In this document: piece by piece, positions 14,167 to 16,764 of the stretch
How the letters are laid out: each line of letters starts with the position of its first letter
Position numbering within the stretch: position 1 is the first letter of the stretch
Assembly (NCBI GenBank): GCA_034434895.1
Contig: DAOTYI010000027.1
Span: forward strand, 1-16,764
Direction of reading: 5' to 3'
DNA length: 16,764 nucleotides
From: DAOTXL01 sp034434895
GTDB lineage: Bacteria > Chloroflexota > Anaerolineae > JAAYZQ01
Notes under the pieces: model-generated
Seen by the model: only the letters and a program-made list of their open reading frames with translations
The model's database searches: none
Told to the model about the DNA's origin: nothing
Translations under genes and position numbers: made by a program

Positions 14167-14301
14167 GGGGTCACAGCCCATTGGCATCCAGGTGTCTTTG
14201 TGGTAAGCTTTTCAGACCGGCTCTGAGGTGCGACTTTCGCTTAGCTTGATGCGTATGGGGTCACAGCCCTCCGCCGGTGGGGGGCCGCCGGGTCACAGAC
14301 C
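14167..14301. repeat. Three copies of a GGGGTCACAGCCC-like motif
   Basis: GGGGTCACAGCCC occurs exactly at 14167-14179 and 14257-14269, and as GGGTCACAGACC at 14290-14301. A weaker GTCGCAGCCC lies near 14137-14146. The third copy is itself a small palindrome (GGTC-ACA-GACC). They lie in the divergent gap between moeA and the GTPase gene, spread around repeat end E3. They may be the remains of a dispersed repeat or binding sites. Confidence 0.45.
14192..14224 (-). repeat. Solo end of the E2-type hairpin element (E3)
   Basis: This 33-nt stretch, read on the minus strand, matches the left end of E2 (9884-9916) at 32 of 33 positions: AGAGCCGGTCTGAAAAGCTT and onward to ACCACAAAGACAC, the only change being an A to G. 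No partner arm is present within the next few hundred bases, so it is a truncated copy or the trace of a deletion. Confidence 0.75.
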
Positions 14302-14323
14302 TGGCGGGAGCAGGGCAGGTAGG

Positions 14324-14352
14324 TTGACTTTGTAGCGTTGTTATGGTAGGAT
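14324..14352 (+). promoter_or_regulatory. Promoter of the small GTPase gene
   Basis: TTGACT (14324-14329), a 17-bp spacer and TAGGAT (14347-14352) lie about 75 bp before the GTPase start. The leader would contain the hairpin at 14380-14400. Confidence 0.5.
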
Positions 14353-14379
14353 AGAACAAAACCAACCCGGTGCCGTTGG

Positions 14380-14400
14380 GGGCAGTTCAAAAAACTGCCC
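14380..14400 (+). promoter_or_regulatory. Leader hairpin in front of the GTPase gene
   Basis: GGGCAGTT (14380-14387) pairs perfectly with AACTGCCC (14393-14400) around a CAAAA loop. An outer CCCG/CGGG pair (14366-14369 with 14403-14406) could extend it. It ends just before the ribosome-binding region GGAGTAGAGGG, where it could influence translation. It has no T-run and so is not an obvious terminator. Confidence 0.4.
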
Positions 14401-14422
14401 ATCGGGTGAGCGGAGTAGAGGG

Positions 14423-14947
14423 TTGTCACCAATCCAGAAGAAGGTCTGTCTCCTGGGCGACTTTGCCGTGGGCAAAACCAGCCTGGTGCGCCGATTTGTT
14501 GAAGGGATCTTTGACGAGAAATACCTGAGCACCATCGGCACCAGGATCAGCCGCCGGGCCCTCACCCTGGAACGGGCCGGCCAGGCCGTGGAGTTGACCC
14601 TGCTGATCTGGGACCTGGCCGGCGGCGAGAGGTTCAGCCAGGTGATGGAAAGTTACTATCGCGGGGCAGCGGGGGCGATGTTGGTCTGCGATCTGACCCG
14701 CCCGGAGACCCTGAAGGCTTTGAGGGACTATGCTGAGGATTTCTGGAGCGTCAACCCCCAGGCGCCACTGGTCCTGGTCGGCAATAAGGTGGACCTGACC
14801 GATCAACGCGCCCTGAGCGATCAAGACCTGGCGACGATAGCCGGGCAATGCCAGGCCCCCTGGTTTACGAGCAGCGCCAGGACGGGTGAGAATGTCGAGA
14901 GGGCCTTCCGCCTCCTGGGAGAGCGGATGATATTGAGCCTTTTGTAA
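14423..14947 (+). CDS. Ras/Rab-like small GTPase (prokaryotic)
   Basis: A 174-residue single-domain GTPase that looks like eukaryotic Rab proteins. G1 is GDFAVGKTS (residues 12-20), G2 includes Thr37 in YLSTIGT, G3 is WDLAGGERF with Asp64 and Gly67, G4 is NKVD (121-124), and G5 is SSA in FTSSARTGENV. The residue matching catalytic Gln61 of Ras is Gly68, so intrinsic hydrolysis is probably slow and may need a partner protein. There is no C-terminal cysteine motif, so it is not lipid-anchored in the eukaryotic way. The start is TTG at 14423 with GGAGTAGAGGG upstream. It leads a three-gene block with a coiled-coil protein and a membrane protein, which are the likely partners. Confidence 0.88.
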   Translation: MSPIQKKVCLLGDFAVGKTSLVRRFVEGIFDEKYLSTIGTRISRRALTLERAGQAVELTLLIWDLAGGERFSQVMESYYRGAAGAMLVCDLTRPETLKALRDYAEDFWSVNPQAPLVLVGNKVDLTDQRALSDQDLATIAGQCQAPWFTSSARTGENVERAFRLLGERMILSLL

Positions 14948-14967
14948 CGCAAATCGTAAGGTTTGCC

Positions 14968-14976
14968 TGGTATAAT
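14968..14976 (+). promoter_or_regulatory. Extended -10 promoter before the coiled-coil gene
   Basis: TGGTATAAT is an extended -10 element (TGn plus consensus TATAAT) with no good -35 at the proper distance. It lies in the 55-bp gap after the GTPase gene and could give the coiled-coil gene extra transcription. GGAGG at 14991 and ATG at 15003 follow. Confidence 0.45.
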
Positions 14977-15002
14977 ATTTTGGCTGCATAGGAGGTAAAA
15001 CG

Positions 15003-15782
15003 ATGACCGAGCAGATGCCAGCAAAGACGAGTGAAAAGAGAGAAGGTCCGGCGACCGAGCCGGCGGCTCCTCCCCTCCGGCCAGGACCAGGCCGGCCGGC
15101 CCCGACCCCTGCAACCCAGGAAGAGTTGACCAGGGTCCGGGAGATCATCCTGGGCGAGGCTGCCTGGAAGCCGGGGAAGGCCGAGGTGGATCGGCTGCGT
15201 GAGATCCTCTTTGGCGCCCAGATAGAGGAGTATGAGCGCCGCTTCGCCGACCTCCGCCGTGAGATGGAACGGATCCTCTCCGATCTGCGAGCGGTGCGGG
15301 ATGGTGTCGGCGAGTTTGAGAAGACCCAGACCAGGCAGGTCGAAACGCTGGAACGGGAAACGCACCGGGCCATTGACGAGCTGCGGCGCGAGGTGGAGCG
15401 CCTGGGCGCCCGCGAAGCCGTGCTGCAGCAGCTCCTCACCCAGATGCGCCAGCAAGAAGGGACGAACCAGACCCTTTCGGAGGGCATCGCCAGGCTGCGC
15501 GAAACGCTGGCCTCCCAGGAACGTGACCTGAAGATGCTCAAAACCACCAGCAATGAGCAACGGGAGCAGCAGGAACGCAGACTGGATGCCCTCAAACGTG
15601 AACTGCGTGAGGCCGAGGATACCCTGCGGGCGGAATTGCGCCGTATCGGGGACCGCCTGGATGACCAGAAGACCGACCGCCGGGCTCTGGCCGCCATGCT
15701 GATGGAGGTCGCCACGCGCCTGGAAACGGGCACCAGCGTCAGCGGGCTCCTGGAGGAGTTGACCTCTTCGACAGAGAGGTAA
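15003..15782 (+). CDS. Coiled-coil protein associated with the small GTPase
   Basis: A 259-residue protein with no enzymatic motif. Residues 1-38 are rich in Pro and Ala and probably disordered. Two related short motifs follow, VREIILGE (45-52) and LREILFGAQ (65-73). From about 75 to 240 it is a long, charged heptad-like coiled coil (for example EEYERRFADLRREMERI and LDALKRELREAEDTL), ending in a short helix, SGLLEELTSS. There is no signal peptide or membrane segment, so it is cytoplasmic. Start ATG 15003 has GGAGG eight nt upstream. The next gene starts 3 bp after its stop and carries the same LR-x-x-L motif near its N-terminus, so the two proteins are likely partners. A scaffold or GTPase effector role is inference. 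Confidence 0.8.
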   Translation: MTEQMPAKTSEKREGPATEPAAPPLRPGPGRPAPTPATQEELTRVREIILGEAAWKPGKAEVDRLREILFGAQIEEYERRFADLRREMERILSDLRAVRDGVGEFEKTQTRQVETLERETHRAIDELRREVERLGAREAVLQQLLTQMRQQEGTNQTLSEGIARLRETLASQERDLKMLKTTSNEQREQQERRLDALKRELREAEDTLRAELRRIGDRLDDQKTDRRALAAMLMEVATRLETGTSVSGLLEELTSSTER

Positions 15783-15785
15783 TCC

Positions 15786-16764
15786 ATGCCGGCAGATGAG
15801 GCTGACCTGGCCGATAGGATGGAGGAGCTCCGCCGCGTCCTGCTCCGGCCGGACGCTTTGGTGGACAAAATCGCTCCGGTCATTGCCGATGCCCTGGAGG
15901 CCAAGATCCACGAATCGCGCGACGAAATCGCCCAGGCCATCGCTCCGGCCATCGGCGAGGCCATTCGCCGCCAGATCTACCAGGCCCGTGAGGACATTGT
16001 GGATGCCCTCTATCCGATCATCGGCTCGACGATCAACAAGGCGATCACCGAGGCGGTCCGCAACCTGGCCCAGACCATAGATGCGCGTGTGCGTCAAAGC
16101 CTCCGCCCCCAGGATATCGTGCGGCACTGGGGAGCCAGGCTGCGCGGCGTTCCAGAGGCTGAGTACCGGCTGCGCGTCGCCCTGCCCTTTGCCGTGCGGG
16201 AGATCTTTTTGATCCACCGCGAATCGGGGCTGTTGATCCGCCATCTCACCAGTGACCCGCACAGCCCTCCCAACCGCGACCTGGTCAGCGGGATGCTCAC
16301 CGCCATCCGCGATTTTGTCCGCGAGTCTTTCGGCCGGGGCGAAAGCGGCGAACTGGGGGCGATTGAGTACGGGGAGCAGCACATCCTGGTGGAGGCGCAT
16401 GGGGCAGCCTATCTGGCGGTTGTGGTGGATGGTGTGGAACCTGAGAGCTTTCGTGAGGAGATGCGCCAGGCTCTGATCTCCATCCACGAACGACACTATG
16501 ACAGCCTGAAATCGTTCGACGGCAGCGATGAAAAACTGGCCAGAACCGCCGAAAAGACCCTGGCCCCCTTCCTGACGCGCCCTGCTTCTCCGGCGGCGAA
16601 AAGTCCACCTTCCCTGTCGCAGCGGATCATCATGGTCCTCCTGGTCCTGATCGTCCTGGTCCCGCCCTTTTTGGGATGTGGCTGGTGGGTCTGGCACGTG
16701 GAGCGTTCTCTGGCCGCTCTTGCGGCAGTACCGCCCACCCCTTCGCCCACTGCGACCTTCACCC
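15786..16764 (+). CDS. Membrane-anchored protein of the OmpA/BON-associated type, cut by the window end
   Basis: The frame is open from ATG 15786 (AGAGG upstream) to the window end, at least 326 residues. The N-terminus has LRRVLLRPD (15-23), matching motifs in the preceding protein. Residues 29-97 are three 23-residue helical repeats with Pro31, Pro54 and Pro77 in register (IAPVIADAL, IAPAIGEAI, LYPIIGSTI). A conserved globular part follows (REIFLIHRESGLLIRHL, LVSGMLTAIRDFVRESFG). One membrane segment lies at about 280-303 (IIMVLLVLIVLVPPFLG), followed by a Pro/Thr-rich stretch. I recall this architecture from cyanobacterial and Chloroflexota proteins that continue into an extracytoplasmic OmpA or BON domain. 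Here that part would be beyond the end and is not seen. The N-terminal part should be cytoplasmic, facing the coiled-coil protein and GTPase. Confidence 0.8.
   Translation, partial: MPADEADLADRMEELRRVLLRPDALVDKIAPVIADALEAKIHESRDEIAQAIAPAIGEAIRRQIYQAREDIVDALYPIIGSTINKAITEAVRNLAQTIDARVRQSLRPQDIVRHWGARLRGVPEAEYRLRVALPFAVREIFLIHRESGLLIRHLTSDPHSPPNRDLVSGMLTAIRDFVRESFGRGESGELGAIEYGEQHILVEAHGAAYLAVVVDGVEPESFREEMRQALISIHERHYDSLKSFDGSDEKLARTAEKTLAPFLTRPASPAAKSPPSLSQRIIMVLLVLIVLVPPFLGCGWWVWHVERSLAALAAVPPTPSPTATFT

Noticed and set aside
14426..15964. 512-codon Ser/Arg-rich minus-strand frame
   Set aside because: Its composition is that of a reverse-complement shadow of the coiled-coil gene and the GTPase gene.
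14865..16697. 610-codon open frame on the minus strand over the last genes
   Set aside because: It runs against two coherent plus-strand genes, one with a coiled coil and one with repeats and a membrane segment, each with a ribosome-binding site. The minus-strand translation shows no domain.

Overview
The window is GC-rich and has closely packed genes, frequent TTG/GTG starts and sigma70-type promoters with 17-18 bp spacers. The gene content is a tungsten-type aldehyde:ferredoxin oxidoreductase, molybdenum cofactor genes, a Ras-like GTPase with a coiled-coil/membrane partner, and an amidohydrolase-CYTH fusion. Together with dispersed hairpin repeats this looks most like a Chloroflexota (Anaerolineae/Caldilineae-type) genome. 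That placement is inference from family recollection, not from a search.

Layout. Positions 1-1100 are scar tissue: a consensus promoter pointing left out of the window, a broken integron-type integrase carrying a small palindromic repeat, a non-coding stretch, and a nucleotidyltransferase fragment lying between a good promoter and the next gene. 1102-3108 is an intact YyaL-type thioredoxin-domain protein (DUF255). 3156-6885 is a tungsten-enzyme operon: promoter, structured leader of about 115 nt, polyferredoxin, aldehyde ferredoxin oxidoreductase, then a DUF433/DUF5615 toxin-antitoxin-like pair whose toxin half is broken, then a MoaD/ThiS-like sulfur carrier. A perfect 16-bp inverted repeat separates it from the minus-strand PPDK regulatory protein gene and a ROK sugar kinase gene. 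The ROK gene is divergent from the methylthioadenosine phosphorylase gene (mtnP).

A minus-strand operon runs from a strong promoter at 14114 down to 10007: moeA, mobB, a small Cys-motif protein with a very acidic tail, and an MTA/SAH-deaminase-like amidohydrolase fused to a CYTH domain. The first three genes are joined by ATGA overlaps. The last third (14324-16764, plus strand) encodes a Rab/Ras-like GTPase, a coiled-coil protein and a membrane-anchored protein cut by the window end. These look like one functional unit linking a small GTPase to the cell envelope.

Three copies of a long imperfect hairpin element family (E1, E2, and a solo end E3) lie between genes. In E1 and E2 the outer end supplies the stop codon of the neighbouring minus-strand gene. 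How the genes may work together: the polyferredoxin and oxidoreductase would oxidise aldehydes; MoaD-, MoeA- and MobB-like proteins would supply the metal-pterin cofactor; MtnP and the amidohydrolase act on methylthioadenosine; PPDK regulator and ROK kinase belong to central carbon metabolism. No tRNA, rRNA, CRISPR array or complete insertion sequence was seen.
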